From Nocardia niwae NBRC 108934 = DSM 45340 (lineage in GTDB: Bacteria; Actinomycetota; Actinomycetes; Mycobacteriales; Mycobacteriaceae), in the NCBI RefSeq assembly GCF_001613465.1, contig NZ_BDCK01000020.1, positions 124,001-188,000 on the forward strand: a DNA stretch of 64,000 nucleotides, written 5' to 3'. Every line of letters starts with the position of its first letter. Position 1 is the first letter of the stretch. The notes under the pieces were generated by a model that saw only the letters and a program-made list of their open reading frames with translations, made no database searches and was not told the DNA's origin. Below, piece after piece: positions 1 through 8,473 of the stretch. A program made the translations under genes and the position numbers.

Positions 1-1
1 C

Positions 2-325
2 CGCGACAAGCGAGTACCTACTCTGTCCCCGGCCTACGACATCATGTCGACCGAGGCGTACGGCGTCGGTGACGGTCCCGAGGATCTCGGACTCAAATTC
101 GCCGGTAACAAACGCTTCGATTCGGTGCGCGTCTATCACTTCGATCGCCTCGCTCGGAAGCTGCGCTGTCCAGAGAACCTTTCGGCGACCGCCATGGAGA
201 CCATCGACCGTGTACGTGACCACTGGCCGAGCGTCGCCGCTGAACTAGAAGAGGTTGCACCGGTTCGTGATTGCGTTGAAGCCTCTATAGCTGGACGAAC
301 GATCTCATTGACTCGTAGTCGCTGA
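2..325 (+). CDS. HipA-family kinase toxin, C-terminal fragment (cut by window edge)
   Basis: The frame is open at the left edge and ends at 325, leaving about 107 residues. It begins with RDKRVPTLSPAYDIM; the LSPAYD motif is characteristic of the C-terminal lobe of HipA kinases, the serine/threonine kinase toxins of hipBA type II toxin-antitoxin modules that phosphorylate glutamyl-tRNA synthetase or similar targets. The following helical stretch (GLKFAGNKRFDSVRVYHF, then FDRLARKL) fits the all-alpha C-terminal lobe. The catalytic residues and the HipB antitoxin gene would lie upstream, outside the window. Family assignment rests on the motif and order of segments only; activity cannot be judged from this piece. 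Confidence 0.72.
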   Translation, partial: RDKRVPTLSPAYDIMSTEAYGVGDGPEDLGLKFAGNKRFDSVRVYHFDRLARKLRCPENLSATAMETIDRVRDHWPSVAAELEEVAPVRDCVEASIAGRTISLTRSR

Positions 326-667
326 CTTCTGCAAGTACACCGGGTCATCCGCCGCCGACCATGCGCCCGGTCCCCCTCGCCGAAAGCACCCGTCCCAGCT
401 GATTCCACGACTGCCGTCGACCTACCGAACACGCTGTTTCGACACCCAGCCCGGCCTCGGGTATCGGCGACGTCCCATTACGGTCGACGTCCCGCGTGTC
501 GGCGAGCCAGTGACCGGATCGAGACAACCAAATCTCGTTGCTGCGAATCAGCCGTTTGTGGCCCAAATCACGTTTGCGAACGTAATGCCTGGTCAGAGCG
601 GCGCATATACGGCCGCATGCAGCGCTCCAAGATCGGCAATTCTCGCCATTAATTCACCGTTTGCCAA
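326..667. other. Non-coding stretch, nothing recognised
   Basis: There is no reading frame with convincing codon use between the HipA end and the transglycosylase leader. Short frames on the minus strand (345-566 and 136-432) look like antisense shadows. I see no RNA gene or clear terminator here. Confidence 0.5.
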
Positions 668-689
668 ATGTTAACCCGTCGTGATCAAG

Positions 690-832
690 CTGAGATCAGG
701 TCCGAAAGAGACCCGAGAAACCAGCTCCACAGCTCCTACGGCTTGTTTCTCTCCGGGTACGGCAGCGGCACCGAAGGGCACCGCCCCGACTTGTGCAGCG
801 CGTCGCGCCGCCAGGGATTCGACCCCTGGCTT
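690..832 (+). promoter_or_regulatory. Structured 5' leader of the transglycosylase gene
   Basis: The region upstream of the secreted transglycosylase folds well on paper. ACCCGAGAAAC at 711-721 pairs with GTTTCTC at 745-751 and CGGGT at 754-758, giving an 11-pair stem with a two-base bulge. A second hairpin, GCCAGGG (810-816) with CCCTGGC (824-830), sits about 125 bases before the start codon. Cell-wall hydrolase genes of actinobacteria often carry cis-acting leaders such as the c-di-AMP riboswitch, but I could not match that consensus here. A regulatory RNA role is inference. Confidence 0.45.
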
Positions 833-955
833 TCACAACGAAATCCGAAAACCGCACACGAGCCGTTATGGCGAACACCCCTACCTGGTGCCCGCCGTGG
901 ATCCCGCGCCGGTTTTCCGGCCGGATCGCCGCACGAACAAGGAACTGATTTCTCG

Positions 956-1543
956 ATGTCTGACGCACGCCTTTCTTTTCTCCGCCGCCCGTCCCTTCGT
1001 AAGGGCGCTGCCCTCGCCGCCACCGTCGGCGTGATCGCCGTCGGCTTCTCCGCCGGGGTGGCGGTGGCCGACGACAGCGCTCCGGCTCCCGTGACGCCGG
1101 TCGCCGCGCCGTTCGATCTCCCGGCCCTGCCGGGATTGCCCGCACTACCGGAGCTGCCCGCGGTGCCGGGGCTGCCCGCGCCTGCGCCGGAGGGCTTCCT
1201 GCCCGCGCCGCCCCCGGTCTACGAGAACAACCTCGACGGCTGGATTCGCCAGTCCCTCGATGTCATGCGCCTGCACGGCATTCCGGGAAGCTACGAGGGC
1301 ATCCACCGCAACATCATGCGCGAATCCGGTGGCAATCCCAAGGCCATCAACCTGTCGGACTCCAACGCCGCCAAGGGAACGCCCTCCAAGGGCCTGCTCC
1401 AGGTGATCGACCCGACCTTCAACGCCTACCACGTCGACGGTACCGCCTTCGACATCTGGGACCCGGTCGCCAACATCACCGCCGCCTGCAACTACGCGGC
1501 CCATCGGTACGGCTCGATGGACAACGTCAACGGGGCCTACTGA
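956..1543 (+). CDS. Secreted lytic transglycosylase (SLT/Rpf-like fold)
   Basis: A 195-residue protein. The start is ATG 956, with AAGGAA at 939-944 as ribosome binding site; the longer upstream frame covers the leader and is not believable protein. Residues 1-35 form a signal peptide (basic RRPSLRK, hydrophobic core, cut near AVADD). Residues 45-85 are a Pro/Leu/Ala-rich linker, and residues 95-195 are a lysozyme-fold domain. In that domain IMRESGGNP carries the expected catalytic glutamate, and GLLQVIDPTF and DPVANITAACNYAAHRYG match the conserved SLT blocks. It should cleave peptidoglycan glycan strands outside the cytoplasmic membrane. A terminator follows at 1561-1601. Confidence 0.88.
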   Translation: MSDARLSFLRRPSLRKGAALAATVGVIAVGFSAGVAVADDSAPAPVTPVAAPFDLPALPGLPALPELPAVPGLPAPAPEGFLPAPPPVYENNLDGWIRQSLDVMRLHGIPGSYEGIHRNIMRESGGNPKAINLSDSNAAKGTPSKGLLQVIDPTFNAYHVDGTAFDIWDPVANITAACNYAAHRYGSMDNVNGAY

Positions 1544-1560
1544 GCCCTCGAGTCCGAGCA

Positions 1561-1601
1561 AGCGCCTCCTCGTCTGCACGACGCGGAGGCGCTGCCGTTT
1601 T
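1561..1601 (+). terminator. Rho-independent terminator after the transglycosylase gene
   Basis: AGCGCCTCC (1561-1569) pairs with GGAGGCGCT (1585-1593), with an inner CGT/ACG extension, and TTTT follows at 1598-1601. It lies 18 bp after the stop codon. Confidence 0.8.
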
Positions 1602-1755
1602 CCGGGGCGACTCCAGATCATTCCGATCGGCCACTGCCCCCACTCGGTGGCGAGGCCCGGCGCGGCTCGCCAAGACCATTCGAGCGAAGTGGAATGCGGC
1701 GAGTCTCGTTCGCGATACGCCCGAGCCGTCGATGCTGACGAAGGGATACGAGATT

Positions 1756-2979
1756 TCAGACCTGCGCCGCGCGCCGGGCCAAGAACTCTCGAACCTCGGG
1801 AACCCTCGCGTGACTGCGAACCGTATTCGCTATGGCATCGATGCGCTGGTGCAGGCGGGTGGACGCGAGACCGGCGATTGTCTCGTAGTTGTCGGCAAGC
1901 AGTGCGCATGACCGTGCGGCGTCACCGGACGTAGCGAAATTCTCCGCGAGATGGACCTGCCAGGCGGCGCGCTCCCTGGGCCATGCCGCCGAACTCTCGA
2001 TCGCGGCTTGGAGGTTAGAGGTCGCCTGAGAGTGCTCGCCGAGTCGCATCTGCGCCCAGCCGATGCCACCCACGAATTCTGCTTCCGGCAGATAGACCCA
2101 GTCAGGGTCGTGTCCGCGAGTCGACTCATACGCACGGTGCGCCCGGCTGATCGCCGCCGTCATCGCCGACTTGTCCCCGCGAACCCCATGCGCTTCGGCT
2201 TCCCTGATCGCCAACAGCGCACGCAGCCTCGGACCACCGTCGCGGAGCGACGCCCGCGCCCCAGCTTGTGCGTATTGCACGGCCAGAGGGTTGCCTCTCG
2301 CGTCATCTCCTGGACGACTCGCCATGAGAAAGCTGGCATTCCCCAGCGCATGCGCCGCAGCGATCCCGTCACCGGCCGCATTGGCGGCGTTCGCCGCGTC
2401 CGCGTAGTACCGCCGCGCATCGTCCGGACGTCCGGCGTCGTAGTGCACCCACCCGGCGGCGGTCATCATCTCGGCGGCGGCGCTGGTGAGCGCACGCCCG
2501 ACCTCCTCGGTGTAACTGCCGTGGTCGAGAAGCTGCTCGACATAGCGGACTTGATTGGCCGCCACCCGGCACAATCGGTCGCCGCCCACCACCAGATCGA
2601 GTTCGTGGATCTGGTTCACGCTGTCGATGATGGCTTCCACGTCGCTCGCGCCGACTTTCCCGGCGGACGCGGACGCGGCGTTCGCGGGGGTGGAGATCGA
2701 CATCATGGCAGCCCCCGCGCTTACCGATGCCCCTGCTCTGAAGAAGTTGCGACGGTCCACATCTGCCTCCCGGTCCGACTCCACTACCAGTATGGCAAGC
2801 GGAACGCCCAGTGCACGGGCTACGAGCCGCAAGACCCGAACGTCGTGCGAGGCCGGGCCGCCACGCTCCAGCCCGGAGACGGCGGGCTGTGAGAAGTTGA
2901 TGAGCGCGCCCAGTTCCGTCTGCGTCATGCCGACGGATTTCCTGATGCGCCGGATCACTTCGCCCGTGGTCATGTACAT
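1756..2979 (-). CDS. XRE-family HTH regulator with TPR-like C-terminal domain
   Basis: A 407-residue protein starting at ATG 2979 (a second ATG at 2973 is possible); the open frame upstream of it lacks coding character. Residues 5-62 form a Cro/C1-type helix-turn-helix (TTGEVIRRIRKSVGMTQTEL, then INFSQPAVSGLERG). Residues 85-115 look like a twin-arginine/Ala-rich linker (DRRNFFRAGASVSAGAA), and the rest is an all-helical, alanine-rich repeat region of the TPR type common in actinobacterial XRE regulators. It diverges from the small-gene operon starting at 3254, with about 275 bp between them, so regulating that operon is a reasonable inference. Confidence 0.8.
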   Translation of the reverse strand: MYMTTGEVIRRIRKSVGMTQTELGALINFSQPAVSGLERGGPASHDVRVLRLVARALGVPLAILVVESDREADVDRRNFFRAGASVSAGAAMMSISTPANAASASAGKVGASDVEAIIDSVNQIHELDLVVGGDRLCRVAANQVRYVEQLLDHGSYTEEVGRALTSAAAEMMTAAGWVHYDAGRPDDARRYYADAANAANAAGDGIAAAHALGNASFLMASRPGDDARGNPLAVQYAQAGARASLRDGGPRLRALLAIREAEAHGVRGDKSAMTAAISRAHRAYESTRGHDPDWVYLPEAEFVGGIGWAQMRLGEHSQATSNLQAAIESSAAWPRERAAWQVHLAENFATSGDAARSCALLADNYETIAGLASTRLHQRIDAIANTVRSHARVPEVREFLARRAAQV

Positions 2980-3253
2980 GGCCCAGCGTCCCCCGATCGT
3001 CGTTCCAATTTCCCCACAGCTTTTACCCCGAAAGCGATTGCCCCGGCAGGATATACGGCTCCTCGCATAACCGGAACGAAAACCGTGATCCGTGCTCCCA
3101 CCTCGGTGTTCGCGCGACCTACGTTCGGTCGCGGTGCCCGGTGCCGGGCCGACGCCGCACCCCTGCGGCGCACCGGCCCGCCAGAGTGGCGGACTGGTGG
3201 CGAGAGCCCCCGGTACCGGGCGCCGGCCGATCCACGAAACAGAGGAGTTATTC

Positions 3254-3469
3254 GTGTCCACGCATTCGCTCGCCATGTACCAATTCATCGCCCTGTGTGA
3301 CGCGACCGCCCACCGAGCACCGAGGCGGCCCTTCAGCATCCGCCAGGCCCATGACGTGATGCAGATCCATGTGGCCTGCCGCGCGAAACACTGCGCGCGC
3401 AAGGCGGCAGCACGCCAGGTGCTGGTCGACAGCGGACGGATGGTGCCGGACCCGAGCAGGCCGCAGTGA
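3254..3469 (+). CDS. Small conserved-type hypothetical protein with three cysteines
   Basis: A 71-residue protein starting at GTG 3254, six bases after an AGAGGAG ribosome binding site at 3241-3247; this decides the start over the longer frame. The sequence (STHSLAMYQFIALC, then VACRAKHCARKAAAR) has three cysteines and a basic C-terminal helix. It overlaps the next gene by GTGA, so the two are translationally coupled. I do not recognise the family. The context (XRE regulator opposite, two more small genes downstream) is typical of orphan regulatory loci in Nocardia. Confidence 0.68.
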   Translation: MSTHSLAMYQFIALCDATAHRAPRRPFSIRQAHDVMQIHVACRAKHCARKAAARQVLVDSGRMVPDPSRPQ

Positions 3470-3666
3470 ACGCGTCTGCACCGGACCGGCGCCGCCACAT
3501 CCAGATCGAAACCGGCCCGCTGCGCCTGGACTACCAGGCGAGCGCCGAGCAGGCCGAAAGCGTCGCACACGCGCTGGCGCAACGGTTCCCGGAAATCAGG
3601 GTGACCGTCGACGACGACGTAGACGACGATCACCCGCACCTTCCCTGCGCGCAACTGTGGGATTGA
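3466..3666 (+). CDS. Small acidic hypothetical protein
   Basis: A 66-residue protein starting at GTG 3466, overlapping the preceding stop codon by four bases. It contains RRRHIQIETGPLRLDYQASA followed by a helix and a strand, then a very acidic tail (TVDDDVDDDH). The predicted small alpha/beta layout gives no family. It is the second gene of the 3254-4292 operon, and coupling to its neighbour is the main support that it is real. Confidence 0.62.
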   Translation: MNASAPDRRRHIQIETGPLRLDYQASAEQAESVAHALAQRFPEIRVTVDDDVDDDHPHLPCAQLWD

Positions 3667-3782
3667 TCCTTCCGCCCGGCCACACCACCCTTCATCATCG
3701 AAACCGCAACGGAGACTGCAACGATGCGATCTGCCCGATCCGATCGAGATCCACTCCACCCCGCTTCGTGCCGACAGCGGCC

Positions 3783-4292
3783 ATGAACACAGATCCCGCC
3801 GCAGACCCGACACTCACCCGCTGCCGGCGTTACCGGCACGTCTACGGGCTGCCGTGCTACATACATGACGAATCTCGACGAATCACCCTGCGCGCAGCGG
3901 ACGTAGGCGCGGTCACCGTACCCGAACGGCTCGGCAGAATGGTCCACGCCGACCTCGCCAGGCAATACCTGCTCGGCCCCGTCATCGCCCACGGCTCCGG
4001 GCGCTGGACGATTCTCGTCCGTCCCGACGACACCCATCAGCTCGCGGGTGACACCGACATCTTCGTCGCACTGCTGCGCGCCTGCGCGACGATCGTCCCC
4101 GACGGCGGCGAGATACTGCTGCCCTCCCCCACTGACGAACGGACCGGCTACCGGTGGTGGGTCGTCGCACCCCGCGACGCGTTCCGTCCCCACATCAGCA
4201 CGGTCGTGCAGTCGATCCTCGTCTGCGCGGACCGAACCCCGGACCAGCGCTATGGATTCCAGGAGCCCGACCGTCCGCGAGATCACTTGTAG
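3783..4292 (+). CDS. Hypothetical protein of actinobacterial regulator-linked type
   Basis: A 169-residue protein starting at ATG 3783; no in-frame ATG lies between the preceding stop and this codon. Recognisable stretches are GPVIAHGSGRWTILVRP in the middle and ILLPSPTDERTGYRWWV towards the end. This combination I associate only with small actinobacterial proteins found beside XRE regulators, with no known activity. There are no signal peptide or membrane segments. It is the last gene of the presumed operon opposite the XRE/TPR regulator. Confidence 0.65.
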   Translation: MNTDPAADPTLTRCRRYRHVYGLPCYIHDESRRITLRAADVGAVTVPERLGRMVHADLARQYLLGPVIAHGSGRWTILVRPDDTHQLAGDTDIFVALLRACATIVPDGGEILLPSPTDERTGYRWWVVAPRDAFRPHISTVVQSILVCADRTPDQRYGFQEPDRPRDHL

Positions 4293-4444
4293 GACGGTCA
4301 CCGAACTGCGTTTCCCTCGTCGATCGGAGAGTGCGAGGTCCCGAGACTCCCGATCCGAACGAACCGAATCCAGTGGAACCGGACGGCCTGTGCGTGCGTC
4401 ATAGACTTCAGGGACGACTTGACGGCCCGGATCGGGAGGCTTCG

Positions 4445-4987
4445 GTGGGACGACGGACGACAGCGACGGTTGCGGCGCTCGCTGGGGTAGTGCTGGCCGC
4501 CTCGGCGTGTGAATCGGGCACGAACGGGACTGCCACACCCAGCACGACAATCGATACGTCGGCGGCTACGGCCGCCCTGTGGGATCCGTGCACGCAGGTT
4601 TCCAACAACACATTGCGGCAGATCGGCGTCCGTCCCGATACGAAGAGGTCAGGGGTTGCGGGGGTCGAGGAGCCTGGCTGGAAGGTTTGCTCATGGAACA
4701 ATGACGATTTCAACCTTGGAGTGTCCACGACGATCTATACAGTCGACGATTTCAAGGCCAAGCCTGACAACGTCAACTTCTCCAACATATCGATCGCCGG
4801 GCGCGATGGTGTCCAGCATCGCAGAGAATCCGACCGATTCAATGAGCTATGCGATCTTGTATTCCCTGCGAATATCGGATCGTTCGGAGTGACTATTTCC
4901 AATCGCGCGTCCGCAAGAAGCCCGGCAGAGCCGTGTTCGCGCGCGCGTGCTGCGGCGGAAATTCTCGTACCGACGTTTCCACGCTGA
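4445..4987 (+). CDS. DUF3558-like lipoprotein
   Basis: A 180-residue protein starting at GTG 4445, five bases after GGGAGG (4434-4439). Residues 1-20 are a lipoprotein signal ending in the lipobox LAASAC, so Cys20 should be lipidated and the protein anchored outside the membrane. The body starts with LWDPCTQVSNNTLRQIGVRP, and the paired cysteines with this DPC...L...G pattern are typical of the DUF3558 family of Mycobacteriales. The domain has no established enzymatic role. It precedes the PE/PPE-like genes by 14 bp, and DUF3558 lipoproteins are frequent neighbours of secretion genes in this group. Confidence 0.8.
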   Translation: MGRRTTATVAALAGVVLAASACESGTNGTATPSTTIDTSAATAALWDPCTQVSNNTLRQIGVRPDTKRSGVAGVEEPGWKVCSWNNDDFNLGVSTTIYTVDDFKAKPDNVNFSNISIAGRDGVQHRRESDRFNELCDLVFPANIGSFGVTISNRASARSPAEPCSRARAAAEILVPTFPR

Positions 4988-5001
4988 GAAGAGGGCATCA
5001 G

Positions 5002-5376
5002 ATGGCACTGGGCGAAGACTTGTCACGATGGCAGTACCTGGTCGGCGAAGCGAAGGCAGGCCGGTTGTATCTCGATCGGTCGGTCGCACAGGCGTGCCGC
5101 GACGCGTGCAAACGCCAGATCGACCTCTACAACCAGCTTCGCGATGATCTGCAGTGGGTGAGCAAGGTGAGCGGCCTCGGCAACTTCGACTGCGCCGACG
5201 ATCTAGCGAACATGCTGGGCGCCAAAGCGATCGGCGGAGATGGCGATGTGGACTCCGCACTCAGAGAGCACATCGAGGTACTCACCCTGATGCGTGATAC
5301 GATCCAGATTTCCGTGGACCGCATCGGCGCACAGGACGACTCCAATGCGCAGGACACGAGCAATCTGCTGAACTGA
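5002..5376 (+). CDS. Small helical PE-like type VII secretion protein
   Basis: A 124-residue protein with no signal peptide, almost entirely predicted helix, with two long amphipathic helices around residues 8-50 and 85-110. It directly precedes the PPE-like 427-residue gene (13-bp gap), which is followed by an EspG-type chaperone gene. That order, small helical protein then larger WxG protein then EspG, is the one used by PE/PPE substrate pairs of ESX systems. No PE signature is readable at the N-terminus, so the role as PE-like partner is inferred from position and fold. Confidence 0.6.
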   Translation: MALGEDLSRWQYLVGEAKAGRLYLDRSVAQACRDACKRQIDLYNQLRDDLQWVSKVSGLGNFDCADDLANMLGAKAIGGDGDVDSALREHIEVLTLMRDTIQISVDRIGAQDDSNAQDTSNLLN

Positions 5377-5389
5377 CCGGGGGATAATC

Positions 5390-6673
5390 ATGGGCCTGCC
5401 GTTCTTGATAGCGATTGGCGCCGCATTGCTCGAACAGTCGAAATCCGGACCGCCGGACAGTGGTTCGCGCGACGAGAGCCCCGACGCGGCTATCGCACGG
5501 AACCGTATCGCCGAAATCATGCGCTCCGGCTCCGACCTGCAGACCCAGTCGCCGACAGTTCCGGAGAGCTCGTACAGGAACCCGGACGGAATCGACGATC
5601 TCTATCAACGCGTACAGGCGATGTCGATCCCCGATGTCGTCGCACTGCACCAGCGGTGGGAGTCCATCCGCAATCGGCTGGAGCAGGGGTTGCAAGGTTT
5701 CGGTCCGGAGATCGGCAAAGCCATGGAAGGCAAATGGGAGGGAGCGGCGGCGAAGGCCGCGGCGGACGGGGTCAAGGAATACGTCGACAAGTCCAGCGGA
5801 CTGATCAGTTCGGTACAGATCGTCGCCGAGAAGGTGAAGATCATCCGATCGGGCATCGAGGTCACCCGGCCCGCCGTGCAGGAAGCGCCGGCTCATACGT
5901 GGACCAGCGATGTCGCGAGCTGGGTGCCGGGCCCGACCTGGAAGTTGAACCAGCATCGCGACGACACCGCGCACGATGCGTCGGTGAACGTGGTCAAGAA
6001 CGTCTTCTATCCTGCCGTCCGGGAAGCCGACACCGGCGTTCCACTCGTTCCCAAGCCGTACAACCCGGTGCATGGTTCCGGCGATCAGCCATCCGCGTCG
6101 AGCACCGACTGGCAGCCGTCGTCCGGTACCGGTATCGGCGATAAAACCACCACGGTGGACCCGGCACAGCTGCCGGGTACTGAGAACACGCCGGAGAGCA
6201 CCGCCCCGTCCAGCACGAATCCTCTTGCGGAGCAGGACAGCACGCCCGAACAAACCGCAACCGCGCCCGCAGGCACGAATCCGTCGACACAACCGGCGAG
6301 CACCAATCCCGGCACCGATCCATCACCGACCCGATTCGGGACACCGAGTCCCGCATCTCCTGGCACGCCCGGCCCGGGGACGTTCAACCCGAGCGTGCCC
6401 GGCCTCGGCACCCCCGCGCCGGGTCGTAGCGTCAACGGCGCCCCCGGCACTCCGGGCGGCGTTCCCGCGGCCGCATCCGCGCGTCCCGGCACCGGTCGGC
6501 CGGGAACGACTGGCACGCCGGGCATGATGGCGCCGGGCGCTCGCGGCAAGGGCGACGACGACAAGGAACACCAGACGAAGGACTACCTGGTGAACCAGCG
6601 CAATGGCGAGGAACTCACCGGTCTCGGTGCGGAGAACAGGGTCAAGTCGGTGCCACCGGTGATCGGAGAATGA
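5390..6673 (+). CDS. PPE/WXG-like type VII secretion substrate with Pro/Thr/Gly-rich tail
   Basis: A 427-residue protein. Residues 65-170 are a helical hairpin domain with a W-x-G motif (GKWEGAAAKAAADGVKEY, WEG at 116-118), typical of WXG100/PPE-like ESX substrates. From about residue 225 to 400 the chain is low-complexity and rich in Pro, Thr, Gly and Ser (STNPGTDPSPTRFGTPSPAS). It ends in a short charged tail with GKGDDDKEHQTKDYLVNQR. The tail is probably extracellular. The neighbours are a PE-like protein before and an EspG-like chaperone after (61 bp), which supports secretion through an ESX apparatus encoded elsewhere. Confidence 0.72.
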   Translation: MGLPFLIAIGAALLEQSKSGPPDSGSRDESPDAAIARNRIAEIMRSGSDLQTQSPTVPESSYRNPDGIDDLYQRVQAMSIPDVVALHQRWESIRNRLEQGLQGFGPEIGKAMEGKWEGAAAKAAADGVKEYVDKSSGLISSVQIVAEKVKIIRSGIEVTRPAVQEAPAHTWTSDVASWVPGPTWKLNQHRDDTAHDASVNVVKNVFYPAVREADTGVPLVPKPYNPVHGSGDQPSASSTDWQPSSGTGIGDKTTTVDPAQLPGTENTPESTAPSSTNPLAEQDSTPEQTATAPAGTNPSTQPASTNPGTDPSPTRFGTPSPASPGTPGPGTFNPSVPGLGTPAPGRSVNGAPGTPGGVPAAASARPGTGRPGTTGTPGMMAPGARGKGDDDKEHQTKDYLVNQRNGEELTGLGAENRVKSVPPVIGE

Positions 6674-6734
6674 GCCGGATGGGCATCGACGCCGCACCAC
6701 CACGCATCAGGTGCACGACGAAGGAACCGGCTTC

Positions 6735-7496
6735 ATGAGCCGACGGGACTGGTCGTTCACCGCGCTCGGCTTCACGGTGCTCTGGCGGGCGGTGGAGCGC
6801 GACGTGCTGCCATACCCCCTGCAGTACCGATCGACGGCGGAGACCGTCGCCGATTATGAATCGGAGTGGAAATCCGAAGCCGCCGGACTGCACCGTCGCC
6901 TCGACGAGTCGCTGTACAGCGCACTGCGTGTGCTGGCCGAACCCGAGGCGCGCATCGAGATGGCCGGGATCAGCGGGAAGGACAAACTGCGCGTCCACGC
7001 GGCCGTGCACTATCGGCATGCTGTACTGCTGGTGCAGGAGCCCACGTCGTCACCGGATCGTGGTGGGGCCGTGTGCATGTCACTGATCGATGCGGAGAGC
7101 GTGAGCCGCCGGGTCATCGAACTGCTGCCCGCCACCGAACGCGGCAGCGGCCCCGGCATCGAGATTTCGCGGCACGAACTCGACGCCGAAGACGAGGAAC
7201 CGTACCGCGTGGGCGCGCCGGCCCCGCCCCGCGTCCGCGCCGAGCAGTTCTTCGAACGCCCCCGCTCCACCATCGCCCACGTCGCGGTGTACGCAGGCCC
7301 GGCGTGGGACAACCGTCCGGCACCTTCCCGAGGCTTCCACGTGATGGACTATCCCGACGGCCGCTACCTCGTCCGCAGCGGAGCCACCCTGGTGGCCGCC
7401 CCGGCCGACACGACCGAACTACGGACCCAACTCGACCGGGTGGTCCATGCGACGATCACGGGCTTTCGCGAGGAGAACGATCCGAGCTACACCTGA
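6735..7496 (+). CDS. EspG-family chaperone of ESX secretion
   Basis: A 253-residue protein starting at ATG 6735, nine bases after AAGGA (6721-6725); an earlier in-frame ATG at 6711 lacks a good binding site. The N-terminus (SRRDWSFTALGFTVLWRAVE) follows the usual EspG opening, a tryptophan-initiated strand and helix. The C-terminal third with YPDGRYLVRSGATLVAAPAD matches the late EspG strands. EspG proteins bind the tip of PPE partners in the cytosol and keep PE/PPE dimers soluble for export, so the substrate is probably the pair just upstream. Confidence 0.8.
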   Translation: MSRRDWSFTALGFTVLWRAVERDVLPYPLQYRSTAETVADYESEWKSEAAGLHRRLDESLYSALRVLAEPEARIEMAGISGKDKLRVHAAVHYRHAVLLVQEPTSSPDRGGAVCMSLIDAESVSRRVIELLPATERGSGPGIEISRHELDAEDEEPYRVGAPAPPRVRAEQFFERPRSTIAHVAVYAGPAWDNRPAPSRGFHVMDYPDGRYLVRSGATLVAAPADTTELRTQLDRVVHATITGFREENDPSYT

Positions 7497-7510
7497 CGTA
7501 CCGACCCCCA

Positions 7511-7542
7511 GCCGCTCCAGCGCCATTTCCTGCCGGAGCGGC
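7511..7542. terminator. Bidirectional terminator between convergent genes
   Basis: GCCGCTCC (7511-7518) pairs with GGAGCGGC (7535-7542). The hairpin lies between the EspG gene ending at 7496 and the opposite-strand gene ending at 7559, and can serve both. Confidence 0.6.
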
Positions 7543-7558
7543 GGGGCACGTCGACGGC

Positions 7559-8437
7559 TCAGTCGAGGATGTTCCCGACCACCGCACACAGCATCAGGGC
7601 GAACAATGCGCCGAAGACGACCCAGGTGGTACGGATCCAATTGAGACCCGGCCATCTCGGCGGCTTCGGGCCCATCGCCCCTGGCAGAAGGTAGAACGCC
7701 GGAGAGCGGTAGTACACCGTCGTGCGGCATCCGGGTTCTACCGGCACAACGGTCTCCGCCGGACCCATATCGGAGTCCCACGCGCGGACGAAGAACCTGA
7801 CGAGAAGGTTGACACCCCGCGTCAGGACTTCGACCCGGTGGAGCCCGGGGCCCGCCGGGATGTAGGTGGGCCCCCAGGAGGCATTGGGTATTTCGCTGCC
7901 GTTCACATAGATGCGCGGTCCGGTCGTCGCGTATACGGGACCCGCGATCCACCACCGGAAGTAGGACGTGTCGACCACGATGCCGGTCTCGCCCGGCTCG
8001 GGCCGGAAGGCTTCCGCCGGATGGCGCTCGACGTTCTGAAAGAACCGCAATCTCGGCCGGTCGACGGTATGCATTGGTGGCGGCAGGTAGTGTGTCGTCC
8101 CACGATACGGAACGGCCTCCGGCATATATGGATTCGGTTGCCACTGATTGGGTGGCATCGGAGTATCGCCCCAATGTGTTTGCGCCGACCCGGTGAACGC
8201 CTCGGAGTTCGGTTGCGCGGAGCCGGTGTGCATCTGTGCAGGTTGCGGCGGACTCGCCCAACTAGTCTGACCCGCCTGCGGAGCAGCGCCTGAACCGGTT
8301 CGTCCCGACTGCAACGGGCCGCCGAAAACCGGCTGCCCCTCTTGGGAGAAACCCGGAGCCGCCTGGCCGGGCTGCGGCGAAGGCGCAGACGGTCGGTGAC
8401 CGGGACCATTTACCTGCGGTCCCTGCTGATAATTCAC
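7559..8437 (-). CDS. Membrane-anchored Pro/Gln-rich protein of a type VII operon
   Basis: A 292-residue protein starting at GTG 8437. Residues 1-115 are Pro/Gln/Gly-rich low complexity. Residues 125-245 form a beta-rich domain (VVDTSYFRWWIAGPVYAT, then PGLHRVEVLTRGVNLLVRFF) that looks like an immunoglobulin-type or carbohydrate-binding-type sandwich. The C-terminus carries one membrane segment (VVFGALFALMLCAVVGNIL). It is the last gene of a four-gene operon with YbaB-like, EspC-like and WXG-like proteins. I do not recognise a named family; a surface or membrane role in secretion is inferred from context. Confidence 0.65.
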   Translation of the reverse strand: MNYQQGPQVNGPGHRPSAPSPQPGQAAPGFSQEGQPVFGGPLQSGRTGSGAAPQAGQTSWASPPQPAQMHTGSAQPNSEAFTGSAQTHWGDTPMPPNQWQPNPYMPEAVPYRGTTHYLPPPMHTVDRPRLRFFQNVERHPAEAFRPEPGETGIVVDTSYFRWWIAGPVYATTGPRIYVNGSEIPNASWGPTYIPAGPGLHRVEVLTRGVNLLVRFFVRAWDSDMGPAETVVPVEPGCRTTVYYRSPAFYLLPGAMGPKPPRWPGLNWIRTTWVVFGALFALMLCAVVGNILD

Positions 8438-8473
8438 AGTGCGTATTTCCCCTCGTTGTACTGGCGCAGATCG

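Noticed and set aside
808..832. A tRNA-like T-arm (stem CAGGG/CCCTG around ATTCGAC) in the transglycosylase leader
   Set aside because: No acceptor stem, D-arm or anticodon arm can be placed around it, so it is not a tRNA or tmRNA; kept only as part of the leader fold.
690..832. c-di-AMP (ydaO-type) riboswitch before the transglycosylase
   Set aside because: Expected for this gene class, but the conserved blocks of that riboswitch are not present; left as an unassigned structured leader.
6085..6564. Minus-strand frame rich in Gly/Val/Pro over the tail of the PPE-like gene
   Set aside because: It mirrors the Pro/Thr repeat coding of the plus strand and has no start signal.
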